64,000 nt of DNA from positions 186,001 through 250,000 of the forward strand of contig JABJJN010000074.1 of the NCBI GenBank assembly GCA_018660835.1, read 5' to 3'. This document shows, one piece after another, positions 8,525-16,556 of this stretch. How positions within the stretch are numbered: the first letter of the stretch is position 1; every line of letters starts with the position of its first letter. A model generated the notes under the pieces. The model made no database searches and was not told the DNA's origin. It was given only the letters and a program-made list of their open reading frames with translations. A program made the translations under genes and the position numbers. This DNA is from Gemmatimonadota bacterium. Its GTDB lineage: Bacteria; Latescibacterota; UBA2968; UBA8231.

Positions 8525-9958
8525 TCAGTCTGCCCATTGCTCTTCGTCGGGCTGCCCCCCGAAATCGATCACAAAACGTGTCCCCTCCGTCCGATCGACG
8601 TCGATGGTCCCATGAATCTGACGACTCAGGGCAGTGACCAACTGCAGCCCGAGCGTCGATGCTGTGGCGATATCAAGCGCCTCTGGCAGACCGACGCCAT
8701 CGTCGGCGACAGACAACTCGTAGCCCCCCGACTCCAGACCTCGCAGCGTGACGCGTAATTCGCCCGGTCGCTTGTCCGGGAAAGCATACTTGAGGGCGTT
8801 GGAGACGAGTTCGTTGATGATCAGCCCAAGGGGAATCGCCGTATCCACGTCGAAGGCGACATCCTCCACATGCGTGTGCAGGTTCACCGCTCCAATCACT
8901 TCACCAAAAGAGGACGTGAGATTTCGGCACAATTCGTCCAGATATTGCGCCAGATCGATCCGCGCGAGGTCTTCCGTCTGATACAGATGTTCGTGCACCA
9001 GCGCCATGGAACGCACGCGATTCCGGCTGTCGACGAGTGACGCTGTCGCTGCCGTCTCATGCTCGACCTGCCGCGCCTGCAAATCCAGAAGGCTTGCGAT
9101 GATCTGCAGGTTGTTCTTGACGCGATGGTGAATCTCTTTGAGCAGCACTTCCTTTTCCAGAAGCGACGACCGAATCCGCCCCTCCGCCCGCTCGCGCTCG
9201 GTGAGCTCCACCTGTAGTTCGCGCGCCCTGAGGGCCAACTCTTCCTGCACATGGACCAGTGTTTCGTCGCGCTGCTGAATCTGCCCGAGCATGAGATTGA
9301 ATCCCTCGATCAATTCGCCGAGCTCGTCATTGGCGTGTTTCGGTGCTCTGACGCTGTAGAGGCGGTCCTCCGAAACCTGCTGAATGACCTGCAACAGACG
9401 CATGATCGGATCAGAGATCACCGAACGCAGACGGAAACCGATGAGGACGGCGACAATAATCGAGACGAAGAGAAACAGAACCACGATTTGCGCATAACGA
9501 TGGACGCGGGCATCGAGTTCAAGCAGATCAGACTGCACAAAGATCGTGCCAATGTGTTCGCCATCGAGCATGATCGGTCGAAACAGATCGATACGATCAT
9601 CATACAGCACGGCACCCATACTGTCCGGCAGTGGCGGATCAAAGTGCTCGAGATCTCGATGAAAAGCGGCAAAGCGCTCGTTGTCCTGGTCAAAGATGGC
9701 AGCGCTGACAATATGTTTCTCCGCCCGCAGAGCCGTCAGAGTTTCGAGGGCATCTACCGGATCGTCGAAGGCCAGTGCCGCCGTGCTGTTGGCACCCACC
9801 ACGTCCGCGAGGCTGACCAAGCGCCGCGACAGTGCGTCGCGCGTTCCCAGGAAATCGAACGCCACAAAGGCCATACACGCCGCCAGTACCGCGGCAGAGC
9901 TGGTAATCACGACGATGAGCAGCAGCTTGTGCTGAATGGAGATGTCTCGCAGTCGCAT
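8525..9958 (-). CDS. Membrane sensor histidine kinase (periplasmic sensor, HAMP, HisKA_2, HATPase)
   Basis: The ATG at 9958 is preferred: AGGA sits eight bases upstream, and it begins 4 bases after the YfiR stop, whereas the longer frame starts at a TTG at 9994. The protein (477 residues) has a membrane helix near 12-38, a periplasmic segment of about 120 residues resembling CHASE8, a second helix near 157-178, HAMP, then a coiled coil (VQEELALRARELQVELTER). EIHHRVKNNLQ holds the phosphorylated histidine (about H278), followed by an ATPase domain with NELVSNALKYAF and DDGVGLPE. It is cotranscribed with the YfiR-like and TonB-receptor genes, so it probably senses their envelope signal. No receiver gene adjoins it. 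Confidence 0.88.
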   Translation of the reverse strand: MRLRDISIQHKLLLIVVITSSAAVLAACMAFVAFDFLGTRDALSRRLVSLADVVGANSTAALAFDDPVDALETLTALRAEKHIVSAAIFDQDNERFAAFHRDLEHFDPPLPDSMGAVLYDDRIDLFRPIMLDGEHIGTIFVQSDLLELDARVHRYAQIVVLFLFVSIIVAVLIGFRLRSVISDPIMRLLQVIQQVSEDRLYSVRAPKHANDELGELIEGFNLMLGQIQQRDETLVHVQEELALRARELQVELTERERAEGRIRSSLLEKEVLLKEIHHRVKNNLQIIASLLDLQARQVEHETAATASLVDSRNRVRSMALVHEHLYQTEDLARIDLAQYLDELCRNLTSSFGEVIGAVNLHTHVEDVAFDVDTAIPLGLIINELVSNALKYAFPDKRPGELRVTLRGLESGGYELSVADDGVGLPEALDIATASTLGLQLVTALSRQIHGTIDVDRTEGTRFVIDFGGQPDEEQWAD

Positions 9959-9962
9959 CGCT

Positions 9963-10490
9963 CTAATCCTGGCCCCGATAGATCTCGGCAACACGCAGCA
10001 GACGCGAGCTGATTCGGATCCCCGCCTTTTCCGCCGCCGCGGGATTGATGAGAAAACGAACCTTCTTCTTACGAATCACAAAACCGATCGCTCCGCCCGC
10101 CTGCACGAAGGCCTCCCCTTCGCCCACAGTCAGCACCGATCGCTTACCTGCTTCTGCAAGAATCTGTTGCCACCGTGGCTGCTCGCTGTCGGTGACGAAC
10201 AACAGGTGGCAGCTGTCGATGGCGGCGACGGACGTCGCCATGTTGACGGCAATGGTCTGCTTTCGCACGGTGCGGCCGACGACCTCGTCGAAGGCATTGC
10301 CGAAAGGGGCATCGCCGAGGACGCAGATCGTAAGCTGACTCGAATCGACCGTCTCCTTGGGCCACTCGGCAAAACGGGCAAAGTTGTAGAGGAACACCGC
10401 CTTCACATCGAATTCGGTCGGCGTGCCCTGGGCCCACAAACCGTGGGGCAGCAGCAGAAGGCAGAGGCAGAGGCAGCGTCGTCGGATCAT
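9963..10490 (-). CDS. YfiR-family periplasmic protein (DUF4154)
   Basis: This 175-residue protein has a signal peptide (LCLCLLLLPHGLWAQ) followed by the family signature VKAVFLYNFARFAEWP and the closing FLINPAAAEKAGIRISSRLLRVA. In Pseudomonas, YfiR is a periplasmic repressor of a diguanylate cyclase; here the partner is a histidine kinase with a periplasmic domain. Its start overlaps the TonB-receptor stop by four bases. A role relaying receptor state to the kinase is an inference from the gene order. Confidence 0.85.
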   Translation of the reverse strand: MIRRRCLCLCLLLLPHGLWAQGTPTEFDVKAVFLYNFARFAEWPKETVDSSQLTICVLGDAPFGNAFDEVVGRTVRKQTIAVNMATSVAAIDSCHLLFVTDSEQPRWQQILAEAGKRSVLTVGEGEAFVQAGGAIGFVIRKKKVRFLINPAAAEKAGIRISSRLLRVAEIYRGQD

Positions 10491-12487
10491 CGTCTCCAGC
10501 TGGCGGAGACGAAGAACTCGCGCTGCACCCGCGTCGGCACAGCGCCCACCGTATTCGAAATCGCTTCTCGGTGCGACGCCTGTAGCAGATTGCGTCCGGA
10601 GATCGCCACCTCAAGCCCCTGAGCGAAGTGCCGTGAAATGCGCACATCCGCCGTCAGATAGTCAGGAATATTTGGCAAGGGTCCTGGCAGCTCTGCGACC
10701 CAACGACCACTAAAGGCCAGCGACCATGGCCCTCGTCGTCCGAGGGAGCGTAGACCCACTTGGTGCGTCGGACTGTCATTTTCGTAGGGATTTGAGTCCG
10801 GTGTCACACTCTGCAGATCGACGTCCACATCAAGGTGCAGATAGGTGTAGCTGCCACGGATCTGCCATGAGGGACTCATCTCCCACTCGGCGACGAGCTC
10901 GATTCCCAGGGCGGTGCCACTGGCCAGGTTGTCACCGCGTACAGGCGCGATCAGATGTGGTGGCCCCGGTTCATCAATGGTGTAGGGGAAACCCGGTTCC
11001 TGCGTCGTTAAATCGTCGTATTTGTAGTAGAACAAGGCGGCATCGAGGAATCCACCGCTGCCGAGCTGGGTGCGCAGACCCGCATCGATGGCAAACAGGT
11101 CCTCCGCTTCCACCCGGTCGCTACCGAGCAAGGTGACCACCGCTTCGGGGGCCCCAGAAAAAAGCGAGTCTGCAGGTACCACACCGATGGCGGCATTGAA
11201 GTCGTGGTCTCCACGCGAAGGCGTGCGCACTGCGCGACTCATGCCAACCCACACAGATACATCTTCAGAGGGTGCCCCCCACAGATGCACACTCGGCTGC
11301 CACTCCCAGTTGGAGAAACTATTGTGCTCGAGTTTTGTGCCAGCCGAGAGGGCCAGCTTCTGCGGAATCAGTTCGATGTCATCGTGCACAAAACCGCTGA
11401 ACAGGTGGGTTGTCCGTGAAGCGGGATCCAACTGCATCGTAAAGGTGCCGTCGAAGTCATCCCACGTACGGCGGTATCCCGTTCCCCACACCAATCGATG
11501 TGCACCCGTGCGAAATCTGTGCTGCAGATCGATATCCGCATTGTGGATCCGGCCATGCAACACAGCCTCATCGCGATCGAACAGATCGTAGTAGACCTGC
11601 GCCTCAAACTCGTGATCATCATTCCAATGATGACGCCAGCGGCCCAGAACATCGTAGGACAACAGATCGGCATCGGAGTATTTGGTGCTCGCCACCGCCG
11701 GCAAGGCCTGCATCACGAAGGTGACACTCTGGCCAACACTGCCGCCGCGAACATTGCCGAGGACGGTCAGGTGATCGGACGCCCCCCGATCGACATCGGC
11801 ACGCAAACCGACCCGTTGCATCTGCCAGTCATCCCGCACCGGCTTGTCTCCCGCAGCGGCGGATCGTCCAATGTCGATACGCTCCGCATCGATGCGCAGA
11901 CCGCCGCCCGGGATGGGACGGCCGTGGCGCACGGCGAGCTGACGACGCTCACTTCCAGCCCCCACGTGCACGAAGGTTTCCGGCGTCGTCGCCGCCTCGC
12001 GCGTCACGACATTGACGATGCCATTGACCGCGTTGGCACCCCACATCGAACCGCCCGGCCCACGAATGATCTCGAGTCGCTCCACGTCCTCCATCAACAC
12101 CCCCTGAGATTCCCAGAAGACACCGGAGAACAGGGGCGTGTAGACACTGCGCCCGTCGACGAGCACGAGCAACTTGTTGGCGAACAAACCCGCGAACCCG
12201 CGAGAGGCGACGACCCATTTGTTTGCATCGACCTGCCCCACCTGAAAACCGGGCGCCAGGCGCAGGGCGTCGGGCAAGGATTTCACACCGAGGCGTCGTA
12301 ACTCGTCCCCGGTGATGATCGCCAGGGCGGCGGGGGTCTCGGTGACACGTTGTGGTCGCCTGGAGACGAGGGTGACTTCCAGGTCCATCAGTTCATCGAG
12401 GCTCAGATCGGCAAGGCCTGTTTTCGCCTCACTGACACAGTGGGTCAGTAGCAGAATGGCTGTGAGTACGAGGCCCCGTTGGGTCAT
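10487..12487 (-). CDS. TonB-dependent outer-membrane receptor
   Basis: The 666-residue protein has a signal sequence, then LSLDELMDLEVTLVSRRPQ, which resembles a TonB box plus plug start. The plug domain continues with ETPAALAIITGDELRRLG, LLVLVDGRSVY, IIRGPGGSMWGANAVNGIVNVVT and ends near residue 180. The rest is a beta-barrel with alternating aromatic strands. The start is the ATG at 12487. It leads the receptor, YfiR, kinase operon. Size and plug features fit a small siderophore/cobalamin-type or signalling receptor; the ligand is unknown. Confidence 0.88.
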   Translation of the reverse strand: MTQRGLVLTAILLLTHCVSEAKTGLADLSLDELMDLEVTLVSRRPQRVTETPAALAIITGDELRRLGVKSLPDALRLAPGFQVGQVDANKWVVASRGFAGLFANKLLVLVDGRSVYTPLFSGVFWESQGVLMEDVERLEIIRGPGGSMWGANAVNGIVNVVTREAATTPETFVHVGAGSERRQLAVRHGRPIPGGGLRIDAERIDIGRSAAAGDKPVRDDWQMQRVGLRADVDRGASDHLTVLGNVRGGSVGQSVTFVMQALPAVASTKYSDADLLSYDVLGRWRHHWNDDHEFEAQVYYDLFDRDEAVLHGRIHNADIDLQHRFRTGAHRLVWGTGYRRTWDDFDGTFTMQLDPASRTTHLFSGFVHDDIELIPQKLALSAGTKLEHNSFSNWEWQPSVHLWGAPSEDVSVWVGMSRAVRTPSRGDHDFNAAIGVVPADSLFSGAPEAVVTLLGSDRVEAEDLFAIDAGLRTQLGSGGFLDAALFYYKYDDLTTQEPGFPYTIDEPGPPHLIAPVRGDNLASGTALGIELVAEWEMSPSWQIRGSYTYLHLDVDVDLQSVTPDSNPYENDSPTHQVGLRSLGRRGPWSLAFSGRWVAELPGPLPNIPDYLTADVRISRHFAQGLEVAISGRNLLQASHREAISNTVGAVPTRVQREFFVSASWRR

Positions 12488-12568
12488 GATCGTCAGCTAC
12501 GTTTGTGGAGGTGGATACTTGTCGTAGAAGATAGTCCACCGTGCCGCGATGAGGGCCCAAAGCGTGTG

Positions 12569-13510
12569 TCAGCCCGCCGTTGAGCGCCAGAGCACGTAGG
12601 CAGCATAGAGCAGCACGAGCAACCCTCCCTCCCAGCGTACCAGACGCAGACCCGTACCGGCGAAGGGCAGCAGCACAATAGGCGCCGCCAACATCAGATA
12701 CAGATCCGTCGATGTAACGCCCGCCATTTGCAGTGGATGCAGCATGGTCGTTGTGCCCAGGACACAGAGGATGTTGAAAATACTGCTGCCCACAGCGTTG
12801 CCGACGGCGAGATCTCCCTGGCCACGCCAGGCAGCGACCACACCAGCTGAGATCTCCGGCAGACTCGTACCGATGGCGACCACCGTCAGACCGATCAGAC
12901 TGTCCGATACACCGAGGATCCGCGCCAGATCGACAGCACCTCCCACGAAGAGATGGGCCCCTAGCGTCAGACCCGCGATGCCCCCAAGGATCAGGACCCA
13001 GGCGGGAAACATCTGGAGCCCCGGAACGGGTGGGTCCTCCAGATCTTCCGTTGGCCCCGTTTGCTGCTGTGATCGGCGCAGGCTGAAACCCGTGTAACCA
13101 ACGATCCCAGCGAACAGGACCATTCCTTCGATACGGCTCAGGTGGCCATCCCGCAGCATGACCAGCATCGCTAGGGAGGCGAAGATGAGAATCGGTAGAT
13201 CTACCCTGAGCAGTTTCCGCCGTACCTCGATCGGCCGCAGCAGGGCTGCAAGACCCAGCACGAGAAGCAGATTACAGAGATTGGAACCCACAATGCTGCC
13301 GACGACGAGGCCATCTGCCTGTCGTACTGCCGCATCCAAACTGACGACGAGTTCGGGGCTACTCGTCCCAAAAGCGACGACCGTCAGTCCTACCGTGAGG
13401 GCTGAAACACCAAAGCGCACCGCCACACGCACGGCGCCGGCGACCAGCGCCTCGCCGCTCACGTAGAGAAGAACGAAGCCTGCCCCAAGAGGCAGAGCGA
13501 TGTCTGTCAC
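12569..13510 (-). CDS. Calcium/sodium antiporter (CaCA family, YrbG-like)
   Basis: The 313-residue membrane protein has ten or so hydrophobic helices and the two inverted alpha repeats of the CaCA family: VAFGTSSPELVVS with GSIVGSNLCNLL in the N-terminal half, and VAIGTSLPEISAG with GNAVGSSIFNIL in the C-terminal half. The acidic residues in the two (S/L)PE motifs are the ion ligands. It would exchange Ca2+ for Na+ across the inner membrane. Its start overlaps the nhaA stop by four bases. Confidence 0.92.
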   Translation of the reverse strand: MTDIALPLGAGFVLLYVSGEALVAGAVRVAVRFGVSALTVGLTVVAFGTSSPELVVSLDAAVRQADGLVVGSIVGSNLCNLLLVLGLAALLRPIEVRRKLLRVDLPILIFASLAMLVMLRDGHLSRIEGMVLFAGIVGYTGFSLRRSQQQTGPTEDLEDPPVPGLQMFPAWVLILGGIAGLTLGAHLFVGGAVDLARILGVSDSLIGLTVVAIGTSLPEISAGVVAAWRGQGDLAVGNAVGSSIFNILCVLGTTTMLHPLQMAGVTSTDLYLMLAAPIVLLPFAGTGLRLVRWEGGLLVLLYAAYVLWRSTAG

Positions 13511-14682
13511 TGTGCCTTGGGCCGCGGCAGCGATCGCAACACGAAGTAGCCGGCCAAACCCGACATCAGCGAGCCGAGAATGATACCGACCCGCTCGTCA
13601 AACAGCAGCGTCGCATCTGCCTCGGGGAACGCGAGAGAACCGATGAAGAGACTCATCGTAAAACCCACACCGCACAGCAGAGCAGTGCCGTAGAGTCCCA
13701 TCCAGCCCGCATCCCGAGGGAGACGAGCCCATCCCAGAAGAATGGCAAGCCCTGCGAAACCGACGATACCGACCTGCTTGCCGATCACGAGCCCCGCGAT
13801 GATTCCCAGGGGAACCGTGTGTAACAGAGCATCCATGCCGATGCCTGCAAGAGAGATCCCCGCATTGGCGAAGGCAAAGATCGGCAGGATACCGAAGGCG
13901 ACGACTGTATGCAGGTCATGCTCGAGATCTCGAACCGGTGAACGCTCCGGCCGAGCAGGATCGCGCATGGGGATGAAGAACGCCAGCGTGACACCAGCCA
14001 GCGTGGAGTGCACGCCCGACTTCAGCACGGCCGTCCACATGATGAGACCGACAAAGAGGTAAGGTGCCAGTTCGGTCACGCGACGGCGATTGAGAGACAG
14101 CAGCACCACGAGACAGACGGCTGCGACGGCCAGAGCCGTGAGGGAAACATCAGCCGTGTAGAAGATGGCGATGATAATGATGGCACCCAGATCATCGAAG
14201 ATGGCCAGCGACACGAGGAAGATCTTCAATGACGACGGCACCCGGTTCCCCAGCAGACTCAGAATCCCCAGGGCAAAAGCGATATCCGTCGCCGCCGGGA
14301 TCGCCCAACCGCGGATGGCCATGGGATCGTCCCAGTTGATCCAGGCGTAGATCGCTGCGGGCACCAACATTCCACCCAGTGCACCGAAGGCAGGAAGACT
14401 CAGCTTAGACGGGTCGGACAATTCTCCTTCCATCACTTCACGTTTCAGTTCCAGACCGACGACGAAGAAGAACACGGCCATGAAACCGTCGTTCACCCAG
14501 AGGAGAAGCGGTTTGGCAATGCCGAATTCGCCCAACCGGATCTCGAAGGTGGTCGAGAAGATCAGATCGTAGAAGACGGCGAGCGGCGAGTTTGCCACGG
14601 CCATAGCCAGTAGAGCGGCCGCCACCAGGCAGATACCGCCTGCTGATTCCAGCTTGAAGAAATCGGACCATGCATCACGCAA
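13507..14682 (-). CDS. nhaA: Na+/H+ antiporter NhaA
   Basis: The 391-residue integral membrane protein keeps the transport aspartates at the same numbers as the E. coli enzyme: D133 in ATDIA and the D163-D164 pair in AIFDDLGAI. The helix-rich profile and the C-terminal YFVLRSLPRP fit a complete NhaA. It exports Na+ in exchange for protons and supports pH and salt homeostasis. The start overlaps the winged-helix regulator by eight bases and the stop overlaps the Ca/Na antiporter by four, giving a compact three-gene operon. Confidence 0.95.
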   Translation of the reverse strand: MRDAWSDFFKLESAGGICLVAAALLAMAVANSPLAVFYDLIFSTTFEIRLGEFGIAKPLLLWVNDGFMAVFFFVVGLELKREVMEGELSDPSKLSLPAFGALGGMLVPAAIYAWINWDDPMAIRGWAIPAATDIAFALGILSLLGNRVPSSLKIFLVSLAIFDDLGAIIIIAIFYTADVSLTALAVAAVCLVVLLSLNRRRVTELAPYLFVGLIMWTAVLKSGVHSTLAGVTLAFFIPMRDPARPERSPVRDLEHDLHTVVAFGILPIFAFANAGISLAGIGMDALLHTVPLGIIAGLVIGKQVGIVGFAGLAILLGWARLPRDAGWMGLYGTALLCGVGFTMSLFIGSLAFPEADATLLFDERVGIILGSLMSGLAGYFVLRSLPRPKAQ

Positions 14683-15022
14683 TGGGTGAATTCCCTACAG
14701 AGGTTTGGGTGACCAGCTCGATCAGTTCACGAACACTGCGATGCGCCTCGAGCGGGTGTCGCAGAGGTTGGTCCAGATGCAAACCGTAGCGGTTGCGACG
14801 ACCGACGCGCTCGCGACTCAGCAGGCCCTCCGCCTCCAAGGCATCGATGATCTTTTGCACAGCCCGTTCCGTGATGCCGACCCGAACGGCAACATCACGC
14901 AGGCGCTGTTCGGGATCCGCCGCCAGACAGATCAGCACATGCGCGTGATTCGACAGGAAAGTCCACGTCGACGCCGTCTCGGTCGCCTGAGGCGATTTTT
15001 GGTGTGTATCTCGACTCAACAT
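14675..15022 (-). CDS. Winged helix-turn-helix transcriptional regulator of the antiporter operon
   Basis: The ATG at 15022 has GGAG five bases upstream and is preferred over the longer frame beginning at 15085, giving 115 residues. The core is a MarR/GntR-like winged helix: NHAHVLICLAADPEQRLRDV, recognition region VGITERAVQKIIDAL, then EAEGLLSRERVGRRNRYGL as the wing. There is no obvious effector domain, so it may act as a small repressor or activator. Its tight overlap with nhaA suggests that it regulates its own operon. Confidence 0.78.
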   Translation of the reverse strand: MLSRDTHQKSPQATETASTWTFLSNHAHVLICLAADPEQRLRDVAVRVGITERAVQKIIDALEAEGLLSRERVGRRNRYGLHLDQPLRHPLEAHRSVRELIELVTQTSVGNSPIA

Positions 15023-15324
15023 AGGAACTCCGATTCGTGTATTAAAATTCGCATTGTAACATACGAGTATCGCAGAGACGAGCAAGGTACTCCTGACTGA
15101 TCGTGCTCATTGCCGGTGGAATGTTTGACCGTCGCTGCCGTCTGATCAGTACTGCGGGCGCGCAGAAATCCGGGGGGGGGCCCACTATCGGGCGCTGTTG
15201 GCCCTGGCCGAAGAGAACGCTCGTCTACGAGCAGATCTCCGATGAAGAAGGTTGGACTACGCGTCAGCTCAAGCAGCCGCTGGCGGAACTCCGGCGTCTG
15301 AGAGATCGATAGTCAGGTTGATTG
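15023..15324. other. 302-bp region with a G9 tract and a possible decayed coding remnant
   Basis: Apart from the candidate promoter, this stretch holds no convincing gene. A run of nine G lies at 15172-15180. Bases 15192-15245 translate on the plus strand to a short coiled-coil segment (ALLALAEENARLRADLR) that ends at a TGA; such Leu/Glu/Arg heptads occur at the N-terminus of some transposases and regulators. No intact frame, terminal inverted repeat or target duplication was seen, so it is at best a fragment. Confidence 0.35.
15058..15085 (-). promoter_or_regulatory. Candidate sigma-70 promoter for the antiporter operon
   Basis: On the minus strand TTGCTC (15085-15080) and TATGTT (15063-15058) are separated by 16 bases, four matches each to the -35 and -10 consensus. 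The region is AT-rich compared with its surroundings and the -10 lies 36 bases before the regulator start. This is a motif match only. Confidence 0.4.
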
Positions 15325-15582
15325 TCAGTGGTGGGACTTGGATTTGGGTCTGGACTTGCTGACGATGATGGGACTGCCAAGTACTGACTTGCCGTTGAAC
15401 ACCTGAATGGCTCGTTCGGCGCCGTCGACGGTCACCATATCGACGACGGCATAACCAGTGGGCGCGCCGCTCAGCCGGTCACGGATCAGCCGCAGGGAGT
15501 CGACCTTGCCGACGGCGCTGAAGAGCTTCATCAGGCCTGCCTCCCCGATCTCGGGGACGAGTCCACTGATATAGATATCCAT
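15325..15582 (-). CDS. Small RRM-type RNA-binding protein
   Basis: The ATG at 15582 gives an 85-residue protein that is a single RNA-recognition motif; the frame extends upstream but without domain content. RNP2 is DIYISGL at residues 2-8 and RNP1 is GAPTGYAVVDM near 40-50. The tail is basic (SKSRPKSKSHH). Bacterial proteins of this type are often cold- or stress-induced RNA chaperones. It is transcribed divergently from the SDR gene at 15772. Confidence 0.85.
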   Translation of the reverse strand: MDIYISGLVPEIGEAGLMKLFSAVGKVDSLRLIRDRLSGAPTGYAVVDMVTVDGAERAIQVFNGKSVLGSPIIVSKSRPKSKSHH

Positions 15583-15771
15583 CGCGTTGGACGCTCCAAG
15601 ATTTCGCGTCACTACCCTCTCATCAGCATACCCGATCTCCCGCGTCGCGCGCAACTACCGAGTTGTTGACCGTCGCCACCGGATGATCTTCCATGAGGCA
15701 GTACCCAAGCTCCGGGCGTGTTGGTCCACACCAAACCCAGATTCGCAAGTCAATCGAAATAGAGTTGATAT

Positions 15772-16530
15772 ATGTCAGAAGAATCGAGTGCTACTTTCAT
15801 CGTCACGGGCGCGTCCTTTGGCATCGGTCGAGCCGTCACAAAAGCGCTCTCCGCTCGCCGATTCAAAGTCGTAGCGGTCGCCCGATCTGAAGAACGGCTC
15901 GAATCGCTCGCAACCGAATGTGCTGGGCAAGTTCAAGCTTTGGTAGCGGACTTGGCAACGAAGGTTGGAGTTGAGCGAGTGGTAGCGAGCGTTGCCGCAG
16001 AAGCGGAGATCGCTGGGATAGTACATTCCGCCGGATCGGTGATTTCGCTGCAACCATACAGCGAACTGGACTCCGACGAATTGGTCGAGCATCTGCGGAT
16101 CCACGTGGCCGCACCGATTGGCCTCTATCAGGCGCTGGCCAAAACGCATTCCATAAAGCGAATGCTGTTTATCGATAGCTATTCGGCGACGACCCATCGC
16201 GTCGGCTGGTCGGCTTATTCGATCGTCAAAGCCGCTGCCCAAATGGCAGCGAGAAGCGCCGCAGAGGAACTTCCCGAAACCGATACGATGAGAGTTTTTC
16301 CTGGCGCCGTGAATACGCGAATCCTCGATGCTGTTTTGGCATCGGAGACCGAAACGGCAAAAGTCTACGCAGCGATTCGCGATCGAGGCGAACTGGCAGA
16401 GCCAGAAGACGCCGCTGCGTATATCGTCGCACTGCTTGCAGATGCGTCGGACGAATTAATTCGGTCGCAACAGACATGGGATTACAACAATCCAGATGAC
16501 CGGCAGCTGTTGGCCGAACGCCAACGCTAG
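15772..16530 (+). CDS. Short-chain dehydrogenase/reductase (SDR)
   Basis: The 252-residue protein has the classical SDR cofactor motif TGASFGIG (12-19), HSAG in place of NNAG, and the catalytic Ser (136 or 138), Y149 and K153 (YxxxK). The end AEDAAAYIVALLADAS is typical. The ribosome site is weak. Codon choice is visibly less GC-rich than in the flanking genes and the upstream region is AT-rich, which may mark recent transfer. Substrate unknown; sepiapterin-reductase-like SDRs are the nearest impression. Confidence 0.85.
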   Translation: MSEESSATFIVTGASFGIGRAVTKALSARRFKVVAVARSEERLESLATECAGQVQALVADLATKVGVERVVASVAAEAEIAGIVHSAGSVISLQPYSELDSDELVEHLRIHVAAPIGLYQALAKTHSIKRMLFIDSYSATTHRVGWSAYSIVKAAAQMAARSAAEELPETDTMRVFPGAVNTRILDAVLASETETAKVYAAIRDRGELAEPEDAAAYIVALLADASDELIRSQQTWDYNNPDDRQLLAERQR

Positions 16531-16556
16531 GTGAATCGCTTGGCCTGTGAGCTAAC

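Noticed and set aside
11498..12301. 267-codon plus-strand frame opposite the TonB receptor
   Set aside because: Shadow of the receptor gene: no recognisable domain, and the minus-strand frame has clear plug motifs.
15103..15312. 69-codon plus-strand frame as a gene
   Set aside because: Translation through the G9 tract has no domain character and no ribosome site; treated as non-coding with a possible remnant.
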